Positions 8,831 to 18,568 of a DNA stretch of 64,000 nucleotides are shown piece after piece. Position 1 is the first letter of the stretch. Each line of letters starts with the position of its first letter. A model generated the notes under the pieces. It ran no database searches. It saw only the letters and a list, made by a program, of their open reading frames with translations, and was not told the DNA's origin. Location of the stretch: the NCBI GenBank assembly GCA_029953615.1, contig CP124529.1:3534501-3598500 (forward strand), in the 5' to 3' direction. The stretch comes from Pseudomonas putida (GTDB taxonomy: Bacteria > Pseudomonadota > Gammaproteobacteria > Pseudomonadales > Pseudomonadaceae). The position numbers were made by a program, and so were the translations under genes.

Positions 8831-10453
8831 GTGAAGAACTGGACCTTGCGCCAACGGATCCTGGCAAGTTTCGCCGTGATCATCGCCATCATGCTGCTGA
8901 TGATCGTGGCCGCCTACTCGCGGTTGGTGACCATCGCCTCCGCCGAGCAGGCAGTGGGGACCGACAGCATTCCCGGCCTCTACTACAGCTCGATGATCCG
9001 CAGCGCCTGGGTCGACAGCTACGTCACCAGCCAGCAGCTGGTGGGCCTGTCCAACCACCGCGAATTCACCTCTGCCGATGCAGAGCTGTTCAAGAGCTTC
9101 GAGGACCGGCTCAAGGCGCATATGGCCAGTTACCAGAACACCATTCAGGACGATGACGACCAGACGCGCTTCGACACCTTCGTGCAGATGGAGGCTACCT
9201 ACCTCAAGATTGTCGGGCAGGTCCTCGACGCCTATCGCCAGCGCGACTATGCCGAGGCCCAGCGGTTGATCACCGATGTCCTCACCCCGGCCTGGCTGGA
9301 CGGTCGCAAGCTGCTGAACGAGGTGATTGAACACAACCGTCTGGCGGCCGACACCGACACCAACGAGATTGTCGGTGCAGTGAGCACGGCCAAGGGCAGC
9401 ATGATCATTTCGCTCCTGCTGGCAATCATAGCCGCAGGCGTGTGTGGCCTGTTGCTGATGCGCGCCATCACCGCGCCCATGCAGCGCATTGTCCACGCCC
9501 TCGACAAACTGCGCTCGGGCGACCTGAGCATGCGCCTGAGCCTGGACCGCAAGGACGAATTCGGTGCCATCGAGAGCGGCTTCAACGAAATGGCCGAAGC
9601 CCTGGCCAACCTGGTGGCCCAGGCCCAGCGCTCGTCGGTGCAGGTGACCACCTCGGTAACCGAGATCGCCGCCACTTCCAAGCAGCAGCAGGCTACCGCC
9701 ACCGAAACCGCCGCCACCACTACGGAAATCGGCGCCACCTCGCGGGAAATCGCCGCCACCTCGCGCGACTTGGTGCGTACCATGACCGAAGTCACCTCGG
9801 CCGCCGATCAGGCCTCCAGCCTGGCCGGCTCCGGCCAGCAGGGCCTGGCGCGCATGGAGGAAACCATGCACCAGGTGATGGGCGCTGCCGACCTGGTCAA
9901 CGCCAAGCTGGGCATCCTCAACGAGAAGGCCAGCAACATCACCCAGATGGTGGTGACCATCGTCAAGGTCGCCGACCAGACCAACCTGTTGTCGCTGAAT
10001 GCTGCCATCGAGGCGGAGAAGGCCGGCGAGTACGGCCGCGGCTTTGCCGTGGTGGCAACCGAAGTGCGCCGCCTGGCCGACCAGACTGCCGTGGCCACCT
10101 ACGACATCGAGCAGATGGTGCGCGAGATCCAGTCCGCCGTGTCGGCCGGGGTCATGGGCATGGACAAGTTTTCCGAAGAGGTGCGCCGCGGCATGTTCGA
10201 GGTGCAGCAGGTGGGCGAGCAACTTAGCCAGATCATCCACCAGGTGCAGGCCCTGGCACCGCGCGTGTTGATGGTCAATGAAGGCATGCAGGCCCAGGCC
10301 ACCGGTGCCGAACAGATCAACCAGGCGCTGGCGCAGCTCAGCGATGCCAGCACCCAGACGGTCGAGTCGTTGCGCCAGGCCAGTTTCGCCATCGACGAGC
10401 TGAGCCAGGTGGCCGCCGGCCTGCGTGGCGGCGTGTCGCGTTTCAAAGTCTGA
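8831..10453 (+). CDS. wspA: Wsp surface-sensing methyl-accepting chemoreceptor
   Basis: Membrane chemoreceptor of 540 residues heading the Wsp pathway, which senses surface contact or envelope stress. TM1 is at about 9-30 and TM2 at about 189-211, flanking a periplasmic helical domain; then HAMP and a long methyl-accepting coiled coil with the hairpin tip ([23 protein letters not shown] split around the turn). The start codon is GTG at 8831; GAGGG lies just upstream. It is followed five bases later by wspB. Order and identity of the downstream genes leave little doubt about the assignment. Confidence 0.95.
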   Translation: MKNWTLRQRILASFAVIIAIMLLMIVAAYSRLVTIASAEQAVGTDSIPGLYYSSMIRSAWVDSYVTSQQLVGLSNHREFTSADAELFKSFEDRLKAHMASYQNTIQDDDDQTRFDTFVQMEATYLKIVGQVLDAYRQRDYAEAQRLITDVLTPAWLDGRKLLNEVIEHNRLAADTDTNEIVGAVSTAKGSMIISLLLAIIAAGVCGLLLMRAITAPMQRIVHALDKLRSGDLSMRLSLDRKDEFGAIESGFNEMAEALANLVAQAQRSSVQVTTSVTEIAATSKQQQATATETAATTTEIGATSREIAATSRDLVRTMTEVTSAADQASSLAGSGQQGLARMEETMHQVMGAADLVNAKLGILNEKASNITQMVVTIVKVADQTNLLSLNAAIEAEKAGEYGRGFAVVATEVRRLADQTAVATYDIEQMVREIQSAVSAGVMGMDKFSEEVRRGMFEVQQVGEQLSQIIHQVQALAPRVLMVNEGMQAQATGAEQINQALAQLSDASTQTVESLRQASFAIDELSQVAAGLRGGVSRFKV

Positions 10454-10458
10454 CCGCG

Positions 10459-10965
10459 ATGAATGAATTGCAACCGCGTGCTGCGCGAGCGGGCAACGCC
10501 CAGGGGGCGTTGTACCTGCAGTTTCGCATCAAGGAGCAGCGCTTTGCCCTGAGCGTGCACGAGGTGATCGAGGTGCTACCGCGCCAGCCGCTCAAGCCGA
10601 TCGCTCAGGCGCCTGATTGGGTCGCGGGCATTCTTGCCCACCGAGGCCTGCTGGTGCCGGTGATCGACCTGGCAGCGTTGAGCTTTGGCCAGCCAGCGGC
10701 GCAACGCACCAGTACCCGGCTGGTGCTGGTGCATTACCGCGATGGCCTGCAGCTTGGCCTGATCCTGGAACAGGCCACCGAAACCCTGCGTTGCCACCCC
10801 GACGAGTTCCAGCCGTATGGCGTAGACAGCGGCGAAGCCCCGTATCTGGGCCCGGTGCGCCAGGATGAACAGGGCTTGTTGCAGTGCATCGAAGTCAACG
10901 ATCTGCTGCCCGATGCCGTGCACGAGCTGCTGTACGCCGATGATCCGACAGGGAGGCCGACATGA
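10459..10965 (+). CDS. wspB: CheW-like coupling protein WspB
   Basis: Single CheW domain protein of 168 residues linking WspA to the kinase WspE. The domain runs from about residue 14 to 155 and includes VAGILAHRGLLVPVIDL, the typical CheW core strand-turn-strand. Overlaps wspC by four bases (ATGA). One of two coupling proteins in the operon, with WspD. Confidence 0.93.
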   Translation: MNELQPRAARAGNAQGALYLQFRIKEQRFALSVHEVIEVLPRQPLKPIAQAPDWVAGILAHRGLLVPVIDLAALSFGQPAAQRTSTRLVLVHYRDGLQLGLILEQATETLRCHPDEFQPYGVDSGEAPYLGPVRQDEQGLLQCIEVNDLLPDAVHELLYADDPTGRPT

Positions 10966-12236
10966 GCGAACAGCGTTTCTTCCGCTTCCTGCGCGACCGC
11001 ATCGGCCTGGATGTGGAGTCGGTGGGCGCGCCCATGGTCGAGCGTGCGCTACGCCAGCGTTGTCTGGAGGCCAACGCCGCGGATCTGGATGATTACTGGC
11101 TGTACCTGCAGCGATCGCTGGATGAGCAACAGGCACTGATCGAGGCGGTGATTGTCCCGGAAACCTGGTTTTTCCGTTATCCCGAATCCTTCACTGCGCT
11201 GGCCAGCCTGGCACACAAGCGCCTGGCCGAGCTGGCCGGGGCGCGCCCGCTGCGCTTGCTCAGCCTGCCCTGTTCGACCGGCGAGGAACCCTATTCACTG
11301 GCCATGGCCCTGTTCGATGCCGGCATCGCGCCGGGGGCGTTTCTGATCGACGGCATGGACATCAGCCCCGGTTCGGTGGCCAAGGCCGTGCAGGCCGTGT
11401 ACGGCCGCAATGCTTTCCGTGGCAGCGACCTGAGCTTTCGCGAGCGCTACTTCGATGTCGTCGAAGAAGGCCACCACCTTCATCAGCGGGTGCGCGAGCA
11501 GGTCAACCTGCAGGTGGGCAATGTGCTCGACCCGACGCTGGCCAGCCGCGATGGCCTGTACGATTTCGTGTTCTGTCGCAACTTGCTGATCTACTTCGAT
11601 GTACCGACCCAGCAACGGGTGTTCGAAGTGCTCAAGCGCCTGCTGCACCCACAGGGCGTGCTGTTCATCGGCCCGGCCGAAGGCAGCTTGTTGGCACGCC
11701 TGGGCATGCGCCCGCTGGGGGTTGCCCAGTCGTTTGCCTACGTGCGCCAGGAGGACGGCGCCGCCGCGCGGGCCCCGGCCCCGGTGCAGCCCGTGCGGCG
11801 CACCTTGCCACCCTTGGCGACGCCAGGCTTTTCCGCCGCGAACGCGCCCTTGCCCCGGCCGCTACGCGTGCTGCCGACGCCAGCCAGGCCCGCACCGGCC
11901 CGCGCGCAGAAACGCGAGGAGGCCAGCGAGTTGCTGGCCAGCATTGCCCGGCTGGCCAACGCCGGCGCCAGCGAGCAGGCCCGTGCCGAATGCCAGCGCT
12001 ACCTGGGCCAGTTCGCGCCTGCGGCGCAGGTTTACTACTGGCTTGGGCTGCTGAGCGATACCGAAGGCGATGCGCAGCAGGCGCTGAGCCACTACCGCAA
12101 AGCCCTGTACCTGGAGCCGCAGCACCCTGAGGCGCTGGTGCACCTGGCGGCCTTGCTGGCGGCCCAGGGCGACCTGGCCGGTGCCCGGCGCCTGCAGGAG
12201 CGCGCTGCGCGGGTTGGCCGGGAGTCTGAACGATGA
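10962..12236 (+). CDS. wspC: CheR-like methyltransferase WspC with TPR
   Basis: SAM-dependent glutamate methyltransferase of 424 residues that methylates WspA and so keeps the pathway active. The CheR hallmark ETWFFRYPESF and the SAM-binding LSLPCSTGEEPYSLAMAL are present, with FCRNLLIYFD in the core. A Pro/Ala-rich linker (about 265-315) joins a C-terminal TPR region (about 345-420) also seen in other WspC proteins. Starts within the wspB stop and ends within the wspD start. Confidence 0.93.
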   Translation: MSEQRFFRFLRDRIGLDVESVGAPMVERALRQRCLEANAADLDDYWLYLQRSLDEQQALIEAVIVPETWFFRYPESFTALASLAHKRLAELAGARPLRLLSLPCSTGEEPYSLAMALFDAGIAPGAFLIDGMDISPGSVAKAVQAVYGRNAFRGSDLSFRERYFDVVEEGHHLHQRVREQVNLQVGNVLDPTLASRDGLYDFVFCRNLLIYFDVPTQQRVFEVLKRLLHPQGVLFIGPAEGSLLARLGMRPLGVAQSFAYVRQEDGAAARAPAPVQPVRRTLPPLATPGFSAANAPLPRPLRVLPTPARPAPARAQKREEASELLASIARLANAGASEQARAECQRYLGQFAPAAQVYYWLGLLSDTEGDAQQALSHYRKALYLEPQHPEALVHLAALLAAQGDLAGARRLQERAARVGRESER

Positions 12237-12895
12237 AGGAATCCGCGATGCAATTGCTCGCCGAGGATGACGCGCACATCGACGACTGTTGGAACCGCAT
12301 CGGCGTGCACGGCGACAAGCAGTGCCCGCTGCTGGAGCGTCACGTTCACTGCCGCAACTGCGAAGTCTACGCCGCTGCTGCCACTCGCCTGCTCGATCGC
12401 TACGCGCTGATGCAGGACCATCAGGCTGCCATGGCGCCGCCGGTCGAGGAAAGCAGTGGCCGCTCCATGCTGCTGTTCCGCCTGGGGGAAGAGTGGCTGG
12501 CGCTGGCCACTGCCTGCCTGGCCGAAATTGCCCCGTTGCAAGCGGTGCATTCACTGCCCCACCAGCGCTCGCGGGTGTTGCTTGGGGTGGCCAACGTGCG
12601 CGGTGCGCTGGTGCCCTGCCTGTCACTGGCCGACCTGCTGGGGGTACAGGCCAGCGCTGGCGAACAACGCAGCGGCCGATCGATGCCGCGCATGCTGATC
12701 CTGGCCGCCAAGGGGGGGCCGGTAGTGATGGCGGTCGAGGAAATCGACGGCATTCACCGGCTCGACCCGCTGCTGCCGGGCAGTGGTCAGGACGCCACCC
12801 ACTTCACCGCTGCGGTGCTGCAATGGCGTGGCCGTAGCGTGCGAGTGCTGGACGATCAACACTTACTGTCTGCCGTGCAGCGGAGCCTGTCATGA
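12233..12895 (+). CDS. wspD: CheW-like coupling protein WspD
   Basis: Second coupling protein, 220 residues. An N-terminal extension of about 75 residues contains a Cys/His-rich patch (HVHCRNCEVYAAAA) and precedes the CheW domain (LLFRLGEEWLALAT to the end). The ATG at 12233 overlaps the wspC stop as ATGA; a second in-frame ATG at 12248 is possible. Overlaps wspE by four bases. Confidence 0.92.
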   Translation: MKESAMQLLAEDDAHIDDCWNRIGVHGDKQCPLLERHVHCRNCEVYAAAATRLLDRYALMQDHQAAMAPPVEESSGRSMLLFRLGEEWLALATACLAEIAPLQAVHSLPHQRSRVLLGVANVRGALVPCLSLADLLGVQASAGEQRSGRSMPRMLILAAKGGPVVMAVEEIDGIHRLDPLLPGSGQDATHFTAAVLQWRGRSVRVLDDQHLLSAVQRSLS

Positions 12896-15189
12896 CCCCA
12901 GAGCAAATGCGCGACGCATCGTTGCTCGAACTGTTCAGCCTGGAGGCCGAGGCGCAGACCCAGGTGCTCAGCGTCGGCCTGATGGCGCTGGAACGTAACC
13001 CTACGCAGGCCGACCAGCTCGAGGCTTGCATGCGTGCCGCCCACTCGCTGAAGGGGGCGGCGCGGATCGTCGGGGTGGATGCGGGTGTCAGCGTTGCCCA
13101 CGTCATGGAAGATTGCCTGGTAGCTGCCCAGGAGGGCCGCCTGCGTTTGAGCGCCGAGCATATCGACGCCCTTTTGCAGGGCACTGACCTGCTGATGCGC
13201 ATTGCTACGCCTGGTGACACCGTGGCGCAGGCGAGCCTGCCGGTGTTCCTCGCGCAAATGGCCAACCTGCTTGATCCTGGTGGGGCAGTCATGCCCCCCG
13301 TGCCACCTGCCTTGCCAGCGGCGCCGGAAACGCCAGTGCAAGCCATGCAAGCCGAAGCGTTTCCGTTGCCTGTCGAGCCCTTGGCGCCCGAACCCGAGCC
13401 GGCCTCACATCGCAAGGCCGGCAAGCGCGCGGGCGAAGGTTCGGAACGGGTGCTGCGGGTAACCGCCGACCGCCTCAACAGCCTGCTCGACCTGTCCAGC
13501 AAGTCGCTGGTGGAAACCCAGCGGCTCAAGCCTTACCTGGCCACCCTGCAGCGCCTCAAGCGCATGCACGGCCAGGGCATGCAGGCGCTCGACGGCCTGC
13601 GCACGCAGCTGGAGGGCAGTGGTCAGAGCAGCGAGGTGCTCGAAGCCCTGGCACAGACCCAGCGCTTGCTGGCAGAAACCCAGCAGATCCTGCAGCAGCA
13701 GGCTAGCGACCTGGACGAGTTCGGCTGGCAGGCCAGCCAGCGCGCGCAACTGCTTTACGACACTGCGCTGGCCTGCCGGATGCGGCCGTTTGCCGATGTG
13801 CTGACCGGCCAGAGCCGCATGGTGCGGGACCTTGGCCGCTCGCTGGGCAAGCCGGTGCGGTTGCTGGTGGAAGGGGAAAAGACCCAGGTTGACCGCGATG
13901 TCCTGGAAAAGCTCGAAGCGCCGCTGACCCACCTGCTGCGTAACGCGGTCGACCACGGCATCGAGCTGCCCGAGCGGCGTCTGCTGGCGGGCAAGGCGGA
14001 GGAGGGCGTGATTCGCCTGCGAGCCTTGCACCAGGCCGGCATGCTCAGCCTTGAACTGATCGATGACGGAGCTGGCATCGACCTTGAGCGCCTGCGCAGC
14101 AGCATCGTCGAGCGTGCCCTGTCGCCCGCCGACACGGTGGCGCGGATGAGCGAGGCAGAGTTGCTGACGTTCCTGTTCCTGCCCGGCTTCAGCCTGCGCG
14201 ACAAGGTCACCGAGGTGTCCGGGCGCGGCGTCGGCCTGGATGCGGTGCAGCACATGATCCGTGAGCTGCGCGGTTCGATCGAGCTGACCCAGTCGGCCGG
14301 GCAGGGCTGCCGTTTCCACTTGCAGGTGCCGCTGACCCTGTCGGTGGTGCGCAGCCTGGTGGTCGAGGTAGGCGGCGAGGCGTATGCCTTCCCGCTTGCC
14401 CATATCGAACGCACGCTGGAAGTGGGCGCCGACGAGATCGTGCAGATCGAAGGGCGCCAGCACTTCTGGCACGAAGGCCGGCACATCGGTCTGGTCGCGG
14501 CCAGCCAGCTGCTCAACCGCCCGGCCGGGCAAGCGCAGGAGAGCAGCCTGCGGGTGGTAGTGATCCGTGAACGTGAGCAACTCTACGGCGTGGCCGTGGA
14601 GCGGCTGGTGGGCGAGCGGGTGCTGGTGGTTATGCCGCTCGACCCACGGCTGGGCAAGGTGCAGGACATTTCCTCGGGCGCCTTGCTCGACGATGGTTCG
14701 GTGGTACTGATCATTGATGTCGAGGACCTGCTGCGCTCGCTGGAGAAACTGCTCAGCACCGGCAGCCTTGAACGCATCGAGCGCGGCGGCAGCGGCGCCC
14801 GTGGCGTAGCGCGCAAGCGCATCCTGGTGGTCGACGACTCGCTGACCGTGCGTGAACTGCAGCGCAAGCTGCTTGGCAACCGTGGCTACGACGTTGCGGT
14901 GGCGGTGGATGGCATGGACGGCTGGAACGCCCTGCGTGGCGAAGACTTCGACCTGCTGATCACCGACATTGACATGCCGCGCATGGACGGCATCGAACTG
15001 GTCACCCTGGTGCGCCGCGACCAGCGCCTGCAATCGCTGCCGGTGATGGTGGTGTCGTACAAGGACCGTGAGGAAGACCGACGGCGTGGCCTGGATGCCG
15101 GCGCCGACTATTATTTGGCCAAGGCCAGTTTCCACGACGATGCGTTGCTGGATGCTGTGGTTGAGCTGATCGGAGGTGCTCAGGGATGA
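12892..15189 (+). CDS. wspE: CheA-type hybrid histidine kinase/response regulator WspE
   Basis: Kinase of 765 residues that phosphorylates WspR and WspF. Domains in order: Hpt with phosphoryl-acceptor His51 (AHSLKGAARIVG); Pro-rich linker; dimerisation region; HATPase with LLRNAVDHGIE (N-box) and GRGVGLDAVQ; CheW-like domain; and a C-terminal receiver (KRILVVDDS, DLLITDIDMPRMDG) typical of WspE as opposed to plain CheA. Starts inside the wspD stop and overlaps wspF by four bases. All key catalytic motifs are intact. Confidence 0.95.
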   Translation: MTPEQMRDASLLELFSLEAEAQTQVLSVGLMALERNPTQADQLEACMRAAHSLKGAARIVGVDAGVSVAHVMEDCLVAAQEGRLRLSAEHIDALLQGTDLLMRIATPGDTVAQASLPVFLAQMANLLDPGGAVMPPVPPALPAAPETPVQAMQAEAFPLPVEPLAPEPEPASHRKAGKRAGEGSERVLRVTADRLNSLLDLSSKSLVETQRLKPYLATLQRLKRMHGQGMQALDGLRTQLEGSGQSSEVLEALAQTQRLLAETQQILQQQASDLDEFGWQASQRAQLLYDTALACRMRPFADVLTGQSRMVRDLGRSLGKPVRLLVEGEKTQVDRDVLEKLEAPLTHLLRNAVDHGIELPERRLLAGKAEEGVIRLRALHQAGMLSLELIDDGAGIDLERLRSSIVERALSPADTVARMSEAELLTFLFLPGFSLRDKVTEVSGRGVGLDAVQHMIRELRGSIELTQSAGQGCRFHLQVPLTLSVVRSLVVEVGGEAYAFPLAHIERTLEVGADEIVQIEGRQHFWHEGRHIGLVAASQLLNRPAGQAQESSLRVVVIREREQLYGVAVERLVGERVLVVMPLDPRLGKVQDISSGALLDDGSVVLIIDVEDLLRSLEKLLSTGSLERIERGGSGARGVARKRILVVDDSLTVRELQRKLLGNRGYDVAVAVDGMDGWNALRGEDFDLLITDIDMPRMDGIELVTLVRRDQRLQSLPVMVVSYKDREEDRRRGLDAGADYYLAKASFHDDALLDAVVELIGGAQG

Positions 15190-16199
15190 AGATCGCCATC
15201 GTCAACGACATGCCCATGGCCGTCGAGGCGCTGCGCCGGGTAGTTGCCTTCGAGCCCGAGCACCAGGTGATCTGGGTGGCCGGTAATGGTGCCGAGGCGG
15301 TGCAGCGTTGCACGGAGCAACTACCGGACCTGATCCTCATGGACCTGATAATGCCAGTGATGGACGGTGTCGAGGCCACTCGCAGGATCATGGCCGAAAC
15401 CCCCTGCGCCATCGTGATCGTAACGGTCGACCGCAAGCAGAACATGCACCGGGTGTTCGAGGCCATGGGCCACGGCGCCCTCGACGTGGTCGACACGCCG
15501 GCGTTGGGGGCGGGCGATCCGCGCGAAGCGGCAGCGCCACTGCTGCGCAAGATCCTCAACATAAGCTGGCTGATCGGCCAGCAGCGAGCCCCGGCCGCAC
15601 GCTCGGTCGCTGCCCCGGTACGGGTCACGTCCCAGCACCGCGGGCTGGTGGCGATCGGCTCGTCGGCTGGCGGCCCGGCAGCCCTTGAAGTACTGCTCAA
15701 GAGCCTGCCGGCGGCATTCCCGGCGGCGATCGTGCTGGTCCAGCATGTGGACCAGGTTTTTGCTGCCGGCATGGCCGAATGGCTCAGCAGCGCTGCCGGC
15801 TTGCCGGTGCGCCTGGCCCGTGAAGGCGAGCCGCCGCAGCCGGGGCAGGTGTTGCTGGCCGGCACCAATCACCACATCCGCCTGCTACAGAACGGCCAAC
15901 TGGCCTACACTGCCGAACCAGTCAATGAGATCTACCGGCCTTCGATCGATGTGTTCTTCGAGAGTGTGGCGCGCTACTGGACCGGCGATGCGGTGGGCGT
16001 GCTGCTTACCGGCATGGGCCGCGACGGTGCCCAGGGCCTGAAGCTGATGCGCCAGCAGGGCTTCCTGACCATTGCCCAGGACCAGGCCAGCAGTGCGGTG
16101 TACGGGATGCCCAAGGCCGCTGCGGCTATCGATGCCGCAGTGGAAATCCGCCCGCTGGAACGCATAGCCGGGCGCTTGATGGAATTTTTCGCAAAATGA
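15186..16199 (+). CDS. wspF: CheB-type methylesterase WspF
   Basis: Receiver-gated methylesterase of 337 residues that removes methyl groups from WspA and resets the pathway; loss of WspF is known to give constitutive WspR activity and wrinkly colonies. The receiver acceptor is Asp53 (LILMDLIMP). The esterase domain shows the catalytic triad motifs GSSAGG (Ser), LVQHVD (His) and GMGRDGA (Asp). Starts in the wspE stop. The gene is intact here, so no constitutive mutation is suggested. Confidence 0.95.
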   Translation: MKIAIVNDMPMAVEALRRVVAFEPEHQVIWVAGNGAEAVQRCTEQLPDLILMDLIMPVMDGVEATRRIMAETPCAIVIVTVDRKQNMHRVFEAMGHGALDVVDTPALGAGDPREAAAPLLRKILNISWLIGQQRAPAARSVAAPVRVTSQHRGLVAIGSSAGGPAALEVLLKSLPAAFPAAIVLVQHVDQVFAAGMAEWLSSAAGLPVRLAREGEPPQPGQVLLAGTNHHIRLLQNGQLAYTAEPVNEIYRPSIDVFFESVARYWTGDAVGVLLTGMGRDGAQGLKLMRQQGFLTIAQDQASSAVYGMPKAAAAIDAAVEIRPLERIAGRLMEFFAK

Positions 16200-16250
16200 C
16201 GAAGTGTATTGAATCACGCCGCCAGGCCGGCAGTGATCGGGTGAACAGGT

Positions 16251-17255
16251 ATGAATGACTTACCGATCGAAGGTTTCGCGACCGCCAACGAGAACTCGGC
16301 AATGGTGCTGTTGGTCGATGACCAGGCCATGATCGGCGAGGCGGTACGGCGCGGCCTGGCCAATGAGGAAAACATCGATTTCCACTTCTGCGCCGACCCG
16401 CACCAGGCAGTGGCCCAGGCGGTGCGCATCAAGCCGACGGTAATCCTGCAGGACCTGATCATGCCTGGCCTGGACGGGCTGACCCTGGTGCGTGAATACC
16501 GCAACAACCCGGCGACCCAGGACATCCCGATCATCGTCCTGTCGACCAAGGAAGACCCGCTGGTCAAGAGCGCGGCGTTTGCCGCCGGGGCCAACGATTA
16601 CCTGGTCAAGCTGCCGGACACCATCGAGCTGGTGGCGCGCATTCGCTATCACTCACGCTCCTACCTGACCTTGCTGCAGCGCGACGAGGCATACCGCGCC
16701 CTGCGCGTCAGCCAGCAGCAATTGCTCGACACCAACCTGATGCTGCAGCGGCTGATGAACTCCGATGGCCTGACCGGGCTGTCCAACCGCCGCCATTTTG
16801 ACGAGTATCTGGAGCTGGAATGGCGCCGGGCGATGCGTGAACAGCAGCAGTTGTCGCTGCTGATGATCGACGTGGACTTCTTCAAGGCCTACAACGACAG
16901 CTTCGGTCACCTGGCCGGCGACGAGGCCTTGCGCCAGGTGGCCGAGGCGCTGCGCGGCTCGTGCTCGCGGCCGACCGACCTGCCGGCGCGCTATGGTGGC
17001 GAGGAGTTCGCGTTGGTATTGCCCAACACTTCGCCGGGTGGGGCACGCCTGGTGGCTGAGAAGCTGCGCCAGACCGTGCTCGGCCTGGGTATTCCGCATA
17101 CTGCGCCGGTGCCTGACTCGTATCTGACCGTGAGCATCGGTCTGGCCACCCAGACTCCATCCATCGGCAGCCATAGCCGGCAGCTGATTTCGGCCGCCGA
17201 CAAAGGCCTGTACCAGGCCAAGAATGGTGGGCGCAACCAGGTCGGCATCGCCTGA
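16251..17255 (+). CDS. wspR: Diguanylate cyclase response regulator WspR
   Basis: Output protein of Wsp, 334 residues; makes cyclic-di-GMP when phosphorylated, promoting biofilm formation. The receiver has acceptor Asp68 (VILQDLIMP). A coiled-coil linker (about 140-170) joins a GGDEF domain with active-site GGEEF at 249-253 and inhibitory-site RPTD at 240-243, so feedback inhibition by product is expected. It starts 51 bases after wspF, the only sizeable gap after wspA in the operon. Confidence 0.95.
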   Translation: MNDLPIEGFATANENSAMVLLVDDQAMIGEAVRRGLANEENIDFHFCADPHQAVAQAVRIKPTVILQDLIMPGLDGLTLVREYRNNPATQDIPIIVLSTKEDPLVKSAAFAAGANDYLVKLPDTIELVARIRYHSRSYLTLLQRDEAYRALRVSQQQLLDTNLMLQRLMNSDGLTGLSNRRHFDEYLELEWRRAMREQQQLSLLMIDVDFFKAYNDSFGHLAGDEALRQVAEALRGSCSRPTDLPARYGGEEFALVLPNTSPGGARLVAEKLRQTVLGLGIPHTAPVPDSYLTVSIGLATQTPSIGSHSRQLISAADKGLYQAKNGGRNQVGIA

Positions 17256-17335
17256 CAGGGCCTGCACCGCTCCTACAAGGGAAATTGCGGCCATTCGGGC
17301 GCCCGGCGGGTCTGCCGCCCTGCTACGGACTCGGT

Positions 17336-17341
17336 TATACT
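17336..17341 (+). promoter_or_regulatory. Putative -10 element of prfB-lysS
   Basis: TATACT lies 38 bases before the prfB ATG, in the 124-bp gap after wspR. The -35 region is GC-rich without a clear consensus hexamer. Confidence 0.4.
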
Positions 17342-17379
17342 CGCAGGCTTTTCACCGAATTCGTGCGAGTAGCCAGCCC

Positions 17380-18475
17380 ATGGAAATCCAACCGATCCTG
17401 AACACCATCAAGGACCTCACCGAGCGTTCCCAGTCCATTCGGGGGTATCTTTGACTACGATCACAAGCATGACCGCCTGATCGAAGTCAACCGCGAGCTT
17501 GAAGACCCCAACGTCTGGAACAAGCCCGAGTACGCCCAGGCCCTGGGCCGCGAGCGTGCCATGCTGGCACAGGTCGTCGAGACCCTGGACAAGCTGTCCG
17601 GCGGCCTGGCGGACTGCCAGGACCTGCTCGACATGGCCGTCGAGGAAAATGACGAGGGCGCTGTCGGCGACGTCGTGACCGAACTGGAAGGCCTGGAAGA
17701 AAAACTGGCCCAGCTCGAGTTCCGTCGCATGTTCAGCGGCGAGATGGACATGAACAACGCCTACCTGGACATCCAGGCCGGCTCCGGTGGTACCGAGGCG
17801 CAGGACTGGGCCAACATCCTGCTGCGCATGTACCTGCGCTGGGCCGACAAGCGTGGTTTCGATGCCACCATCATCGAGCTTTCCGAAGGTGAAGTCGCCG
17901 GTATCAAGGGCGCCACCGTGCATATCAAGGGCGAGTACGCCTTCGGCTGGCTGCGCACCGAGATCGGTGTGCATCGCCTGGTGCGCAAGAGCCCGTTCGA
18001 CTCCGGTGCCCGTCGCCATACCTCGTTCTCGGCGGTGTTCGTGTCGCCCGAAATCGACGACAAGGTCGAGATCGAGATCAACCCGGCCGACCTGCGCATC
18101 GACACCTACCGTTCCTCCGGTGCCGGTGGTCAGCACGTGAACACCACCGACTCGGCGGTGCGTATTACCCACGTACCGACCAATACCGTGGTGGCCTGCC
18201 AGAACGAACGCTCCCAGCACGCCAACAAGGACACCGCCATGAAGATGCTGCGGGCCAAGTTGTACGAGCTGGAAATGCAGAAGCGCAACGCCGCCTCGCA
18301 GGCGCTGGAAGACAGCAAGTCGGACATCGGCTGGGGCCACCAGATCCGCTCCTACGTACTGGATGACTCGCGTATCAAGGACCTGCGTACCGGTGTAGAG
18401 CGCAGCGACTGCCAGAAGGTATTGGACGGTGATCTCGACCAGTACCTGGAAGCGAGCCTCAAGCAGGGGCTGTAA
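17380..18475 (+). CDS. prfB: Peptide chain release factor 2, programmed +1 frameshift
   Basis: RF2 recognises UGA and UAA and triggers peptide release. The first 24 codons (17380-17451) end at an in-frame UGA (17452-17454); translation must shift +1 at CUU and resume at 17453, giving 364 residues, the normal length. Motifs present are the peptidyl-hydrolase GGQ (SGAGGQHVN) and the RF2 codon-recognition SPF ([12 protein letters not shown]). This is the classic autoregulation by RF2 abundance, not a sequencing error. lysS follows 93 bases downstream, as in many proteobacteria. Confidence 0.97.
17439..17455 (+). promoter_or_regulatory. prfB: prfB recoding site
   Basis: The site reads CGGGGGTATCTTTGAC: an SD-like GGGGG, the slippery CUU codon, the UGA stop and a following C. 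All elements of the canonical RF2 frameshift signal (AGGGGGUAUCUUUGAC) are kept, with CGG in place of AGG before it. Confidence 0.95.
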
Positions 18476-18568
18476 GCCACACACAACCGCCGCGGTACCT
18501 GGCCTGGGGCCGGTATCGCGAGCCCTGCCCGAAAGGGGCACCGAACACCTGATGGAAAGAATGACGAA

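Noticed and set aside
8555..10240. Long minus-strand frame opposite wspA
   Set aside because: Shadow of the chemoreceptor gene; no ribosome site and no family resemblance.
13405..15135. Long minus-strand frame opposite wspE
   Set aside because: Mirror frame of a high-GC gene; His/Gln-rich product without domain features.
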